Below are positions 34,567 to 48,331 of a stretch of DNA of 64,000 nucleotides, one piece after another (position 1 is the first letter of the stretch; every line of letters begins with the position of its first letter). The DNA lies in contig OX328127.1 in NCBI GenBank assembly GCA_946811695.1, positions 48,521,783 through 48,585,782 on the forward strand, given 5' to 3'. This DNA comes from Gonocerus acuteangulatus. Its lineage: Eukaryota > Arthropoda > Insecta > Hemiptera > Coreidae. A program made the translations under genes and the position numbers. The notes under the pieces are model-generated. The model made no database searches. It was not told the origin of the DNA and saw only the letters and a list, made by a program, of their open reading frames with translations.

Positions 34567-35760
34567 GTGCTGTAGTTTTATAGACTGTGAAAGGCATAAA
34601 ACAGGAAGAATATTTATTACATTTAGCTGATATAGTTGGTGCTAAAAATATTAAATTTGCTTCGTATATTTCAGGAGGCAGGTTTTGAAACATTTAAATA
34701 GTAAGAATGAGTTAAATAAATTAGTAAATGAGCATCGGAATTTAAGAATTCGAGGCCATAATATTTTATTAAGACGTTTTTTAGAGCCATCTAAAAGAAT
34801 TGTTGCTTCTAATGCTTCAATCTCTAATAAAGCGATTGAAGAAGCTATAAAGAGACTTGGGGTAGAAATAGTTTCACCCATACAATGTTTAAGAGCTGGC
34901 CTTCATGATCCAAGGTCATCACATATTCTCAGTCATAGGAGATAGCTGTTTATAAATCCTGAAGGCATCGAAAAGTTACCTTCTTCATTGGTTATAGATG
35001 TTGAAAGGAAGCCTTGAAAAATATTCCTAGAGACTGAAAAAATCAGCTGCTTTATATGTAAAGGCCACCATTTGGCTGCTGGGTGTCCTGACGCTCCTAA
35101 AATTCAGATCGATTTTTCGACCGAAAATTCTGTTCCGCCAGAAGCGTTCAAAAACGGAAATGCTGTCACATGAAAAATCGGTTCACTGGCTCAAGAAACA
35201 GAAGAAGTTATACATCTTTCTCACAGTACTCAATTAGACTCAACATCTTTCTCAAACCCTTTTTCTGTTACTGCTGGCCAAAACTCATCCAAAGAAAACC
35301 GACACCAAGATTTTCCTACTTCCATAACAGAACAGAATTTAGAGGAAAAGGAAAATATTACAAAATATATAGGGGAGAAACGTGAAGATACCAGTTTGTG
35401 CCAATTATTGAGCGCAGCAGAAATAATGATGCAAATGTTTGAACCTTTAGAAGAGATTGCTTTGTCAAAGTTTCCCGGCACTGATATTCACAGTGGCTCT
35501 GAACTTGACCTTGAACAAGACACAGCCCCTCCTCGTCTAGAAGATACCAAGCTAGTAGTGACAACACAAAGTGCGGTACTCGAGGCTGGGACACTAGTGT
35601 CTCATCAGAGTGGGGAATCTTCTAAGAAAGGAAAAAACAGCAAATTTGCGAAAGGAGCCTGCAGAGATCTTCTAGAAAAACTGCGTCACGAAAACAAGAA
35701 ACTGCGAAAGTTAAGAAAAAGTAGATGGCTTTTCCAGAAGAAACATTTTTCTTTTTATTT
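34567..35760 (+). pseudogene. Non-LTR retrotransposon ORF1 (Gag-like) remnant with zinc knuckle
   Basis: The pieces read in order as IVGAKNIKFASYISGGR, a frame slip, LLRRFLEPSKRIVASNASIS, then KAIEEAIKRLGVEIVSPIQ and CLRAGLHDPRSSHILSHRR. After in-frame stops at 34943 and near 35017 comes CFICKGHHLAAGCP, a CX2CX3HX4C knuckle one residue short of the canonical spacing, and then a Ser/Glu-rich tail. The P-x-K-R-I-x-x-S-N and L-R-A-G motifs are those of arthropod non-LTR ORF1 proteins that bind element RNA. ORF2 is absent. The tail is followed at once by HINE copy B, which may have inserted in it. Confidence 0.72.
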
Positions 35761-35805
35761 TCAATGTTCTTTTCCTTTTTTTTTTCATTTGCAATCTTCT
35801 GTTTT

Positions 35806-37256
<1,451 letters not shown>

Positions 37257-37311
37257 TTTTTTAATGTTCACTACAGGTACTGAGGTGTCAAAGACATAGC
37301 TGCGAATATTA

Positions 37312-38027
37312 TCCCCAAAAAAACATAAATGTAGATAGAGAATATTATAAATATACATAGAGATATTATAAATGTACATAGAGGCCTCAAAAATATCCCC
37401 TCCTAAAACCCCAAAAAAACACCTTACCATTCTACACTCCAAAAAAGTAGTATGAGTTGGTGTATCAATTCAACCAAAAATATTTGCCAATACAAGAGAT
37501 GATACAAGAAAGAAATGTCCAAGTTCATTACTTAGAAGACCTCATAGTTACTTACTAAGAACAGTAAAGACACTTCAACTGACCTTTAAAAACAACAATA
37601 AAAATACTTATATCCAGTTACTAAAATATCACTTTCCTCAACCAGGTATATTCTTAAACTTTGCAATGTTTAGTTTTTCTCTAAAAATAATTTCGGCACA
37701 AAAAAAACATTGCCAAGTTTAAGAATATACCTGGTTGAGGAAAGTGATATTTTAGTAACTGGATAGATGAATATTGTCTTTACTGTTCTTAGTAAGTAAC
37801 TATGAGGTCTTCTAAGTAATGAACCTGGACATTTCTTTCTTGTATCATCTCTTGTATTGGCAAACATTTTTGGTTGAATTAATACACCAACTCATACTAC
37901 TTTTTTGGAGTGTAGAAGGGTAAGGCGTTTTTGGGGGGTTTTAGGAGGAGATATTTTTGAGGAAGGGAGTGTTTCTTTGTGGGGGCAGGAACTTTGCCTC
38001 TATTTCACATTTATGTTTTTTTGGGGA
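37312..38027. repeat. Second giant palindrome
   Basis: Left arm 37312-37671 and right arm 37704-38027 around a 32-nt spacer that again contains AATTTCGGCACAAA. The inner parts of the arms are related to those of 8729-9246. The outer parts contain an extra stretch (AGTATGAGTTGGTGTAT) not found in copy 1. Confidence 0.83.
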
Positions 38028-38197
38028 TCTCATTACTTTTTTCTAAGTATTAAATAGAATTTAGTTGCCGCATACCTACTGGCTTTTGTACTTCATATAA
38101 AACCAGGGTCTTTGAATTCTGCATATGGTTCTCCTTACTGCTTGATATTTGATACCAATAATCAACCTACATACATCTAATCACTAGACTAGAAAAG

Positions 38198-38446
38198 TTG
38201 GAAGCTCTTCCACATGGCATTACTCTAGAGGACAAATTGATTGCTCTCTTAACTAAACTATTACACTGTAAAACACAGGAACCTTATCCAGAGCATAAAG
38301 ATCACAATAGGGAAAGTGCAGAAAGCCTTCAAGAAAAATATAAGAATAAAGACGATACATTTTGGGTTTGTGATCCTAAACTTTGTAATATAGATGGCTC
38401 GACTTTGAAAAACTTAGTATCTGCTTTGAAGTATATTATGCAGTGA
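38198..38446 (+). pseudogene. Unrecognised coding-like fragment inside foldback copy 2
   Basis: An 82-codon frame opens with TTG, reads LEALPHGITLEDKLIALLTK and later DTFWVCDPKLCNIDGSTLKN, and ends at TGA 38444-38446. The amino-acid composition looks coding. It is absent from foldback copy 1, so it was inserted. I recognise no domain. Confidence 0.35.
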
Positions 38447-38639
38447 ACCCCTACGACTTTATTTACTACATTTAAGAAAGAAGTCACAACTGTTTTTGTT
38501 AAGATGCGTCGAACTGTTTTTTTAAAACATCAAATATAGGTTCTCCTTACCAAGACGATTCATTTGGTACCCCACATGATGGGCTTCAGAAGGAATGATG
38601 GCATTTCGATGGAACAAAAAGTAGAAAACTTCATAGGTA

Positions 38640-39110
38640 ATATAACACTCCCGTATCAAGACCTACCTGCGTGCCAAGTTTGGTCAAAACAGGCCAAACG
38701 GTGTGAATTTGTATAAGGAACAAACATACAGACAGACAGCTGAAAGACCTTTTTTACCAATCCTAGTGTATTACCCGGAGCAAGGCCAACCTGTGTGCCA
38801 TGTTTGGTCAAAATCGGTCAAACGAAGTGAATTTGTGTAAGGAGCATATATGCAGACAGACAGCTGATAGACGATTTTGACTAGCCTATGACACTACCCG
38901 GATAAAGACCGACATGTGTGTCAAATTTTGTCAAAATCGGTCAAACGGTGTGTATTTGTATAAGGAACAAACAGACAGACAGACAGCTGATAGACAATTT
39001 GACCTAGCCTATGATTCTCCCCGTATCAAGACCCATCTATGTCCCACGTTTGGTCAAACGGTACGGATTTGTTAGAGGAACAAACATACAGACAGACAGC
39101 TGGTATACGA
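38640..39110 (-). repeat. 130-bp tandem repeat array (copy 2)
   Basis: About four units share TTTGGTCAAAATCGGTCAAA, TGTATAAGGAACAAAC and AGACAGACAGCTGATAGAC; the inverse of the array at 7975-8590. Confidence 0.8.
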
Positions 39111-39445
39111 TTTTTACCGAGCCTATATGCGTCTAATTGTTTCTTAAAACATCAAATATAGGTTCTTCATACCGAGACAATTCATTTGATACCCCACATA
39201 ATGGGTTCGGACGGAATGATGGGTTTCCGAAGGAAGTACAAAACTGGCACGCCCCTGCCCCGGAAGCGGAGTCAAACACAACTTTTCGCGATTTTTCATA
39301 AATAATGTCTTCATATCTATCTTCATGCAAAATGTCAAGTCTCTAGCATCTTTGGGAAGTGCCAAATAATTTTGATGAATCAGTGAGTGAGTGAGTCCTA
39401 TAAATCCCGATTTTCGATCGCTTATATCTCAGAAACTATTCGATG

Positions 39446-42400
39446 TAGAATTATGAAAATTTCCAGTTTTACTCACATCTAGCAGTATAATACCTGTGTA
39501 AAATTTCATAACTTTATCTTTACCTGGTTGAAAGTTATGAGAGGGTAAAAATCGGCTCTAAGACCGCCTGTAATATACACACATTATGCTTGGGCCGGAA
39601 CTTGGCCTGGCACACTACCGTGCGCCTAGATATACAGGCAAGTGTTAATTTATTTTTGTATTCTTTAATGTATTCAATTTTTTCTTGTGTTTCATATTGC
39701 TAATTTTGTCACTGATAACTGTGATCATTTAAATTTTGGTTTTGTTTTTTGTTTAGAGCTTATCACCTTCGTTGCGAAGCTCTTAAAATAAATAAATAAA
39801 TACTAATTTTATGAGGGCATGCTTTATATTTCATTCGGAAATGAATGCTAAATATACATTTATTTGAACGTTAAACGATTTTTTTTTTTTTTAAAGTAAA
39901 TTGTTTACATTTACTTGAAATTTATATGAGCCATGTAGTATTCAACGCGATGGAGAGGGGGTATTTACTTTCCCTTCATTGATTCTCCGTAATTAGAAAA
40001 TTAATTAGGTTCATATTTGAAATAACAGCTCTGTTAAATAGCCCGAAGCAATTTATCTCAAAGCAGCCGATGACAATATTTAAAGAGAATTATAATTATT
40101 TTCTTCAAAAATGTTCTTCAATAAATATTTATTTAAGCGCATGTTATTCTAATGACTGCAATATAAATGCTCCACTGCATATAAAAGCATATTATATTAC
40201 AATTACATAATTGAAATCAAGTTACAGACAATATTTTGGTCTGCTTTAATGTTTAAATCTCCCAGTTACCTAAATTGCTGAACATGGTTTTCATCTATAA
40301 AGAGATGATGTAAGGCAATGAAAGTTCGGCGGCTAAATAATATATTACGAGTATTTACATCCTTTTTTATATCATATTCTTAAATTGCTGTAGGAATATT
40401 ATAACAAATTGTTGCAAGCAGCGGATTCAATTAACACATACACAAACACAAACACACACTATATTTAGAAACGATTTAGAAAGTTATTCATTGTGCAGTA
40501 TATTCTATAGCTACATTCGTTGGCAGAATGATCCAAAACTGAAGCTATCATAAAAAATTGCAGCTAGGAATACAATTTTACAAGGAGACTCAGAAGGACG
40601 TATAAATCCTCATTCCCAATTACTGGAATGAATGCCAACATTTATAGATTGCATTTTGGGGGGGGGGGGCGTTTTAGCACTTTTCGGATGAATGTAGCTC
40701 ATGAAAGAAGCTTTCAATAATTTTCTCTTATCATTCTAGCGGTCGAATTTGTTATTAAATTTGAGTTCGTTCTAATTTAATAACAAATTCGAGAGAAAAT
40801 ATATCTTGCCCGTCGTAAAAAAAAAACTTTTACTTTTATTGCGGCAATTTGGTATACCGGGTTGTGCCGCACTCGCAGGTACTCACGTACCGGCGATAAT
40901 TTTGGTTTCCTTTGGACGAGCTTGATATAAAATATGCAAAATTTATAAAAATGATATATTAAAAAAAAATATTCGAACGTGAATGCGGGTTTACTCTGAA
41001 AATAAATTATTAATTTAGCATTATAATTAGATGTATCTACATTTTTACAATTTAATTAGGTTTTTGTGTGTAATTTCGTAGTAATTAAGCACCTAGCTCT
41101 CCTAGTAGATAATATTAATGGTGATTTGAGGAGTATTGTCACAAATGTATTTATGAATTCTTCATTAACCAAATTTCTTCGGTATCAAATCATCGTATAG
41201 ACTTTAGACTTATTCTGAATATTTTAACTGATAATGACTTGGGTCACTTCAAATCATTTTTCTTAGGCCAAAATTACTAGGAGAAATCGGTCAGCTGTCT
41301 TCTCTCCCATTCCCTTCCGATATGTTTATCCATGCCAGAATTATCTTCTCGTTTGTTTCAATACTAATTAGAACGAACTAGCTGAGTTATTCTTTAGTAG
41401 GTATTGCTTGGTTTTTTGGGTATCCATAGACAAACCAGAAATCATTCTAATCTAGTGCATCAAGACAAATTTCTTCGTGTTTTCTGAGTGTGTGTGTGTG
41501 TGTTTCGTTCGAGATAATTGACCTTTCATAATTCGAAGCTATATTTGGAGGTGATTAGCATTAAAAGTTTGAATAGATACCTCGGCCGGAATTATAAGCA
41601 AAAATAAGGCACATTAGGAGTATCTTAGTTGATATGGCGTATTGGTTTTGAATAATGGCGAAACGTTACAGAACACATCAGTAGATAACGTCACATAAGC
41701 TAGGAGTCGATCTCCGTATCAGAGCTGCCTGCCATCCCGATTTCGTTTGATTTACAGCCAAGCATAAAGCATGCCATTGGGCGCTCCATCTCCATACAGT
41801 AATGTGTTCAATAGCATTCCCTCATTCAATTCATTGTGGTTTAACTTCAATTCAGAAAAAAAAAAAATAAGACAAAAGTGTAAAGGCTGACAGTTTGCGA
41901 ATGAAAGTAGTGACAATATTATAATTTCTAAGATGAAGGTTCTTAGGGTTTAATCAAAATAGTTAAAACAAAGTAAATTTTTTCATCAAAAATTAGATTG
42001 TATTTGTTTCAATGATTGGGCTTAATTTACAAACCATCTTCAGAGATATCAGGAGAGGAAGATTTGATGCGTCAGGTATAGCCTGTTCAGATAAATGGAA
42101 AAGTTCAATTTCGCATGCTCGAATTTCTGAGGGAAATATTCCCGACGGTTCCACCATTTGCAAACTCCGATCTCAAGGAACAACACGATACATGAAACAT
42201 TATAAAAACTGTTTATGTCTCGTTTAAGACTAGGGAAGGCTTTCAGAGGTCAGAAAAAGGAAATAACATCTAATATTTACCAAAGATAAACATTATATGG
42301 AATCACGCTAAGAATAGTCAGTTCTTGTCAATCGGATGTCAGAATTTGGACTTTTTACATTTATAAGACTTATTTGAACTCTAGTTCATTGAGCAGGGAT

Positions 42401-42494
42401 ACTAAAACAAACGTACGTCTGAATGATAACACATTTTTTTTTTTTACCTTTAAAATAACCTTTCCTCGAAAATTTGCATTTATTTAAATCATAA
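39446..42494. other. No recognised gene
   Basis: AT-rich. It contains a short (GT)n at 41489-41502, a perfect hairpin at 40743-40792 and some GC-richer patches (41690-41800) without frames. Confidence 0.4.
40743..40792. repeat. Perfect 19-bp inverted repeat
   Basis: TCGAATTTGTTATTAAATT (40743-40761) and its exact inverse (40774-40792) are separated by 12 nt. Confidence 0.85.
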
Positions 42495-42640
42495 AACCCA
42501 CTAATAAATGACAGATTTTTTGCAGGGGTTATCTTTTGGCTAGCATGTTTTTCTAGCCAGGTTAGGGCTGATACCTTTTCGTTTATCTAAAGAAAATCCA
42601 CAACCCTAGATAGAATCGAACCCACAACCCAAAGAGACGA
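42495..42640 (-). mobile_element. Degenerate tRNA(Leu/Ser)-like SINE
   Basis: On the minus strand a B-box-like GTTCGATTCTATCTAGGG, then GGTATCAGCCCTAACCTGGC and TAGCCAAAAGATAACCCC parallel the bodies of the SINEs at 6334 and 54877. The head is lost or decayed. Confidence 0.6.
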
Positions 42641-43301
42641 AAATAAATTGCAACTAGTGATGTAACTCCACAATGCCATACACCCCGGCCACACTTTAAG
42701 AATACAACACAGCTGAGAAGTTCCACATTCGAAGCGGCTATCCAGAATCCCTTTGATCTGTGAAACCCTGGAATAATCCCAAGGAGATCAAACGCTCCGC
42801 GGTGTGCTTTGCGGTTCCTGATACTTTCATCATTGTTTATCCTTGAGCGGAAAGAAGGATGAGTTATTTATAAGTGGAAACGTTTTCTTACATTCAGTTT
42901 TCCATTTCTTTTTAGAGCTTGCTAGGAGATCTATTCAAACAGGTTTTCCGGTTTGAGATCAATAATTTCCTTATGCTTACTTAGTCCTGAAGTAAATAAT
43001 TTTAATAAAGAAAAGGCTTCCTAACGTAACCTATTTAATTAAATTTAACTGAGTATAATATTAAAATACATAAACTGGCCACGGGAAAGAGAAACATGAA
43101 TCTATTCTCAAAATATTTTTCATTTGTTTAAAGACCAAAATCTATTCTGATGGCGAAAATAAACAATCAATAGAAGTATTGGCAGTAGAAATGAGGATGG
43201 GTCGAAATCATAGAGGCTCATTCTTCTAAAGCGCAGCTATTTAGTCTGGAATCCGAGCCAGTCCTAATGGCCTCATTAGCACCGCGATGTGAAGTTATGT
43301 T
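42641..43301. other. No recognised gene
   Basis: No long frame and no known repeat. Confidence 0.4.
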
Positions 43302-43305
43302 TTAA

Positions 43306-43568
43306 CCTTCAAGTACTGACACATTTTTCTCTACGCCAGTATTGACATATGGTCCCACGGACATTCTGATTTTTAAAAAATATTTAAATAAAAAGTTTTA
43401 TAAAAATTGTATTGATTGCTATTACTTATACGAACCTTCTTGCATTGCACACAATCAATGAACATATAATTTCTTTCAAATTTCAATAAACAAAAGGGAA
43501 ATAGTAGTGGGGGATTTCTAGAAATGGCTAGCATAAGGTCCGAGGGACCATGCCTTAGTACTTAAAGG
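43306..43568. mobile_element. piggyBac-type MITE
   Basis: TTAA flanks both ends exactly (43302-43305, 43569-43572). The terminal inverted repeats start CCTTCAAGTACTGAC and, inverted, CCTTTAAGTACTAAG; CCYT starts are typical of piggyBac. A subterminal inverted motif, ATGGTCCCACGGAC / ATGGTCCCTCGGAC, lies inside. 263 bp, no coding capacity. Confidence 0.88.
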
Positions 43569-43572
43569 TTAA

Positions 43573-46044
43573 GGAGAGTGGGATCGGTAGCTAGAGTTTC
43601 GTAGTTGTGTATGAAATACGGCGAAAAAAAAATCAGTGGTTTCGTTCATTATCTGGTGTCACCACTGTTAGGAGTGTAGAAGTATTTATAAGCAATCTAC
43701 CAATAACTCATATTAATAAAAATATTAGATCAATATTCTGACTCCAATAATAAAAATAAATTTAAAAGATCATCGCGTAATAAAACTGTTCTTTTAACGG
43801 GTAGCTAACCATTCTCGTGAACTTCTTCAGCCTCAAGTACTCTCGTAGTGCTTTAGTGAAAATATTCGTATTCACCGAAAGTAGAAAACAGTTCTGGAAT
43901 CTTCGGCTAAACTTCACACCTAATTGGGCACACGAATTGAGCTCGCAAAATTTCGCAATACATATTCGAACGCGATACATAGCTATTATTTTTCCGCGAT
44001 TGTGCTAGTAAAAGTGTGAGAAGGTTAAACTTTTTAATGAAGTGCAGATAGCTAACCGTCGAGGCGATAAGAAATCAGGTAATAGTTGGGGTTAGGCTAA
44101 GAACCTGGGCCTCCGAGAGGAATTTCGGGCCCCTGTACAAATAACTTCACAGGCCACGGGAACGGAGTGTAAATTTACCTTTTGTCTAAGCTACATTGGC
44201 ACTTCCGCGGGCTTTTCGTAAAAATCTATATTTAGAACATTTCACCACGTTCTATTAACCGGAAGCTTTGGAAGTCCTCCATCCCATAGGCATTCATTGC
44301 TGAATAAGCCTGCCAAAGAGTCTGCCGAAACATTCTAAATCCCAACAATTCAATGACTTCAAATCTGGTTAGCAGCTGGTTTTATTAATTTATAACCGCT
44401 ATACTAGCAGTCGAAGCACCAAAAAAATAATAATAATAATAAATAAAAAAAAAAAATAACCGCTATACAATAAAAACTTTAAATATTTTTTCTCAAGAAT
44501 AATGATTATCATTTATTTAGTAGGTATTCGCAAACTCTAGCCTTAATTTGGACTAGGGAACACACAAAGCCTAGCGTTTTGCATGTTGGAATGGAACCTA
44601 AGCCTTTAGACATAAGACCAAATGAAAAAGAAAGGAATCAGGAGATATATTCTATTTACTATAGAAAGACAAGATTAATGATCACACTTTTCTTTTCTCT
44701 CGTATTTTTTTTACTTATTTTCCCCGATATTTTTTTTTAAATAAGAAGTATTTCCTTTGAAGCCAGCGGGCTCCAAATTAAACCTCCTTCAGAGAGCACC
44801 CCCACTCCACTGCAGTTTTCTTCTTGATAAAATCAAAAGGAGAAGAACGGCAATGTTTCTTCTTCTTTACATAAGAAAGAAGAGACAAGAAGAAGAAGGA
44901 AAAAAAGAGGTGAGATGTAGCCAGACTAATTGTAGCCCGAGGGAAGACCCTACGCCCTCCCAAGAACAAGTAGCTAATTATTTTCCTCAGTTATTCCCAT
45001 GCAGGGCTGCCATCCCTTCATAATGTCCCTTTGTCCCCTGGAGCAGTGTTGCTAGCAGAAGGGAATACTCACTGCTTCCTAACGAGTTCTCGGTTAGTGA
45101 AGTGAAAAACAAGATATAATGTTTTACTTCTGCCAGTGTCTTCCACAAAGAATTTCTAGACAATTTTAGAAATGGAACTAGGTCAGGATTAAATTAAGTT
45201 ATATTTGGATCCTTCAGACATTGTTACCATGCCAGAAAATATTCTCTTTTAATAACCTTATTACTTTATAAATCCGAATTTTTACGATGCAAAAACATAG
45301 CCCGACTCACAGGATCTACGTAATATTAGTATTAGTATTCACCCATATACTGCTAATATATTGCCTGGTTCGGAAAGCACAAAATGGGAACTCGTTATAT
45401 TTCTCCTACCAAAACTATAAGCATCATTTATGCCGAACAAGGTAGTCCTATCGAAATTTACATCTAATTCTAGTACCATAAGGCCAGCCACTTCCTACCA
45501 GGGACACCTGACAGCTACGCCTGATCAGGTGAATCGTACTTGACAGCGTGTGGCAGAAATAACTAATCTCTCAGGCGACTTATCGCGGAGATTAATTAAA
45601 ATAAAAACGAGATTAATTTTTCAAATAAAATATAAAGTAAAATAGAATGAACATCTCGGCTAAAGTGTTTTAAGCTGATTCCAGCGAGAGGAGAGATAGT
45701 CTGATGTGGAAAAAGTTCCTACTCGATCTGAGCACTTAGTCAAAGCTTTCTCTCCTGGAATGGAATAAGTCCTTCTCCACAAGTCTAACTCCAGCAGCAC
45801 TTGCTTTTCAATCCGATCTTCAAGCTTACTAAACACTTACACTTCCATGGTTGAAGATTATATCTTCTACTTATACTATGATTTCCTTATTTATTGTTTT
45901 CTTTTTTTTAATCAGTAGTAACGCTTCAATTTATTTTATTTATTTATTTATTGTGAGTATCGCAACGGAGGCGATGAGCTCATTAAAACGACAGAATCAA
46001 AAGCAGTTCGTTTTGGTCAGATCTACGAATGTTGGTCAGTTGTC

Positions 46045-46046
<2 letters not shown>
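43573..46046. other. No recognised gene
   Basis: Several chance frames (for example 44757-45023, opening at an ATG and Lys/Arg/Glu-rich) lack any domain or splice context. Confidence 0.35.
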
Positions 46047-46120
<74 letters not shown>

Positions 46121-46124
46121 AAAA
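46047..46124. repeat. Poly-A tract
   Basis: 78 bp of A with one G. I recognise no retroposon body upstream of it. Confidence 0.97.
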
Positions 46125-47371
46125 GATACGCTTCAATTAATCGTTAAAATATTATTCATTGTTAGAATGAGTTCCACAATAATTTGATGATCATTTTAGC
46201 AAATAATAGTTACTTTGTGAGGATGCTTTTCATCAAACGCCGAACAGTAGTGATAATTCAGAGAAATGAGTAATTAATTTTGTGTAAATAAATTGCTATA
46301 TATAAATGCCTATACATAAATTGCTTATTAAGTTTAAATTAAAAATGTATTTATTATTTTTTTTTTATTTCTCATCTTCTATTTAAATTTATTTGTAAAC
46401 TATTATTTTTTTCTAAAGTTTTATTTATTTTATCAGCCTTAATATATTATTTGAAAATTTCGTATGCTCACTGACGTTTTCATCCAGACCTTCAAATATG
46501 CAAATAGCATTTTCTGCGGGTCTGTCTTAACGATAAATAAATATAGGTACTAAATCACTAAATAGATTTACAAATTTTATTTTTCCCTACAATTTTCGTG
46601 CCGTTTTGGTGCCTCTTCAGGCGAATATGCTTTAAATATCGACAGACTTGTCGTTGACTGAACGAATCCAATGTAGTGCAAAGTAGTCTACCATGCTAAA
46701 TTTGAGCGAAGGGTTAGTTAATGTATAATAATAAGTAAATTAAATAGAAAAAAAGTTTATTCAGAAATAAGAAATCATATCCAAGTTTAAGACTATTATT
46801 TTAAATAATCCAGGTAGTTCGGCACGCCATGCCTTTATATCTACAGTCTGAGAAGAAAAAAACAAACAGCTGAAGCTAAAAGCTGAAGTTTATTAACGAT
46901 AGCCTTCAGCTTTTAGCCGTTGTTTATAGTCTCTACTTGATATTGATTGACTTAAAGCAGACTTATCTCGGTGGAGGTTTCAGCAGGAGCCAACAACATT
47001 ATACCAAGTTTGCTCTTGGACTTCCTAACGAATCATCAACTAAACCAACACCCTAAAATATGAAGATTAAATCGAAATAAGGAATTTTCTCAGGTTGTTA
47101 TTGCATAGCTTCTTAATCGTGCCAGGGGTATTCCTTGAAATGAAAATGAATGAATGGTATTACAGTATTGGGCGCAATTGTAAAAATTACATGCACACAT
47201 TTTACTACGAAATTTCATTTTTTTTTTAATTTTGTTGCTCGCAATTATGGCGATTCAATAGCAAAAATATGAAAATATGTATAACATAAATACAAAACGT
47301 AATCCTCAATAAAATAATAAAGGATTATAATGTTGATTCAATATCTCACTCAGAATTATATATATTTACTA
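46125..47371. other. No recognised gene
   Basis: AT-rich. A small hairpin with 14-bp arms (GCTAAAAGCTGAAG, 46875-46888 and 46904-46917) is the only structure seen. Confidence 0.4.
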
Positions 47372-47507
47372 GCTGTTACCCGGTGTGCAATGCTACACCT
47401 ACTTTATATTAAATATCTGTAGCCGGGCTTACCATGCTACACATGCTTCATATTAAATAGTTGTAACCCAGCTTCCATGGTACGCCTACTTTATATTATA
47501 TATTTAA
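47372..47507 (+). repeat. Three-unit tandem repeat starting with a Helitron-like motif
   Basis: ACTAGCTGTTACCCGGTGTG begins an array of about 46-bp units (ATGCTACACCTACTTTATAT; ATGCTACACATGCTTCATAT; ATGGTACGCCTACTTTATAT). Confidence 0.7.
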
Positions 47508-48331
47508 AAAAATGAATGATTATATTATATTTGTCCAAATTATGAGAATATAAGATAATAAATTGAGAGCTCGGCTGAAAAATTTATTTTCCATTTTTTT
47601 AAGAGAAAGTGGGGTGGAAAATAAATTAATCCTTATTTTTTAAAAAGTACCCTTATTTTAAAAAGTACCCTTACTTTTAAAATGGTATTACAATTAAATG
47701 ATTCCAAATAATTTAATTGCAATACCGTTTTAAAGAAAATCCAAACCAAACTCCCTGTGTTTAATTTATGTGGTCCATAAATAAATATTCATAAAAAATA
47801 GCAATACAAATGAGGCATTTAATTAAGGTTATGATTAGTTATAAGTTGTAATAACCTACAACTGAAACTATATTCTTTATTTTCATTGATTTTTTTTTTA
47901 AATATAATATTTATTTATTTTAAGGGCTTCGCATCTAAAGCTAAAACCTCAACCTTGCGCAAATATAATATTAATACGTTATATTGTTTACCTGTTCATG
48001 TAATAATCCGTAACTGAGTTTTTTTTATGAATGAAAAAGTAGGTAAGTCGTGCAGGGTGTATGTTATTTATGCCAAAAGGAAAGTTTTAAAAATATAGTT
48101 TGTTAATAGTCCTTTCTATTAAAGCTTCTGTTTCAAATTTTATGGTTCATGGGTTCTTCTATAAGGATAGTCCTTCTATCATAGGAAATAGGGGCCTCTA
48201 AGAATAAAAACAAATTTAAGATATTTTTCTTGCAGTTATGGACAACAATGAATTAAAGGTATTTGGGAATTTCAATAACGACATTGACTTGGCGAGCAAC
48301 AATATTTTTACCAGAATTGCAACAGTATTTA
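47508..48331. other. No recognised gene
   Basis: AT-rich, no frame of note. Confidence 0.4.

Larger units (their letters stand above)
37312..39445 (-). mobile_element. Foldback-type element, copy 2 (inverted relative to copy 1)
   Basis: The parts are a palindrome (37312-38027), the linker with TGCCGCATACCTACTGGC, an insertion of unrelated sequence (about 38160-38520), the 130-bp tandem array (38640-39110) and the terminal block ending GATTTTCGATCGCTTATA. Order and orientation are the reverse of 7643-9246. The right boundary may extend to about 39600. Confidence 0.72.

Noticed and set aside
46588..46622. CTGAAGA ... CGAAA pattern on the minus strand
   Set aside because: The intervening sequence cannot form stem II, so it is not a ribozyme.
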